The notes under the pieces were generated by a model, which had not been told where the DNA came from, did not search any database, and saw only the letters and a program-made list of their open reading frames with translations. This document shows, piece by piece, positions 63,571 to 64,000 of a stretch of 64,000 nt of DNA (positions within the stretch are counted from its first letter, which is position 1; every line of letters begins with the position of its first letter). The DNA is from Adiantum capillus-veneris (lineage: Eukaryota; Streptophyta; Polypodiopsida; Polypodiales; Pteridaceae), in contig CM043965.1 in NCBI GenBank assembly GCA_014529385.2, positions 11,210,412 through 11,274,411 of the forward strand, read 5' to 3'. A program made the position numbers and the translations under genes.

Positions 63571-64000
63571 CTATGCAAAAAGAGAGCACTTAGAAGGCTA
63601 TATGGGTGTTCTATTTTTGCATACAGGTGACACAAAATATTTAGAAAAATGTACTTTTTAATTACAAAGTTGTGTCTTTGTTATGAAAAAATAGAGCACT
63701 CGGACTGTTGTCCGGGTGCTCTATTTTCACATACAGGCAACATAGTATATTTTTAAAAATATATTGCATACAAACTATACAAGATGTTTTAAAAAATGTA
63801 CTCTTTACTTAAAATTTGTGTCTTCTCTTCGTAAAAATAGAGCAGTTGTCACGGTATTCTATTTTTCCATACGGGCAACACAAGATGTGTAAAAAAATAT
63901 CTTTGATATGTTGTGTCCTTGCTAAAGCACCTTGATAAGTATCTGGGTGCTCTATTTTTGCATAGAAGTGACACGAGATAATTAAAATTTAATATCCATC
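63571..64000. repeat. Tandem array of 100-150-bp units with hairpin cores, running off the window
   Basis: At least four units, each with an inverted repeat around AATAGAGCAC...GTGCTCTATTTT followed by GCATACAGGTGACAC or a variant and an A/T-rich spacer. Cores are near 63580-63625, 63688-63725, 63837-63872 and 63924-63966. The best hairpin has 18-bp arms (AAAATAGAGCACTCGGAC, loop TGTT). Confidence 0.88.

Overview
This window is transposon-dense, non-genic plant nuclear DNA. I find no convincing host gene, tRNA, rRNA or CRISPR array. The evidence is a set of plant-type LTR retrotransposons: Ty3/gypsy Tat-lineage elements with a second archaeal-type RNase H, chromodomain chromoviruses, and Ty1/copia elements with initiator-tRNA-Met primer binding sites. 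Degenerate LINE pieces and very long (CT)n, (TG)n and (TA)n microsatellites accompany them. A large-genome vascular plant is certain enough; a fern or other non-seed plant is my guess from the repeat style and cannot be proved from sequence alone.

Layout. 1-5.1 kb: a decayed minus-strand Ty3/gypsy element (G1) with an LTR promoter at its 3' end. 5.3-10.3 kb: unassigned DNA, a degenerate LINE fragment (L1a) and microsatellites. 10.3-13.2 kb: a 2.86-kb minus-strand copia deletion derivative (C1) with both LTRs, PBS and PPT, coding for a gag-RT fusion. 13.3-18.8 kb: microsatellites and a second LINE-like copy (L1b). 18.8-20.6 kb: the LTR and leader of a second C1-family element (C2), abutting the RNase H and 3' LTR of a plus-strand copia element (C3). 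21.17-21.72 kb: a 550-bp palindrome built of microsatellites.

22.8-39.5 kb is a three-level nest, all on the plus strand. Gypsy element G2 is split in its integrase by G3, a Tat/Athila-like element with a tRNA-Asp-type PBS. G3 is itself split between leader and gag by G4, a 7.1-kb Tat-lineage element with both LTRs, a 488-codon gag and a 1015-codon pol ORF whose reverse transcriptase has lost a catalytic Asp.

40.9-51.5 kb: a decayed minus-strand G3 relative (G5), then a G4 relative (G6). The G6 integrase is split by a 2.76-kb insertion (S1) with a clean TCTGA target duplication. 51.5-63.1 kb: chromovirus G7 (plus) is split in its RT by G8, an 8.5-kb relative of the same family in the opposite orientation. 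G8 has about 1.6-kb LTRs and a GGAAA target duplication. 63.1-64 kb: a minisatellite, then a tandem array of hairpin units running off the window.

Insertion order inferred from nesting: G2 before G3 before G4; G6 before S1; G7 before G8. None of the elements looks autonomous as read. G8 and G4 are the best preserved. Percent identities quoted are by eye over short stretches.
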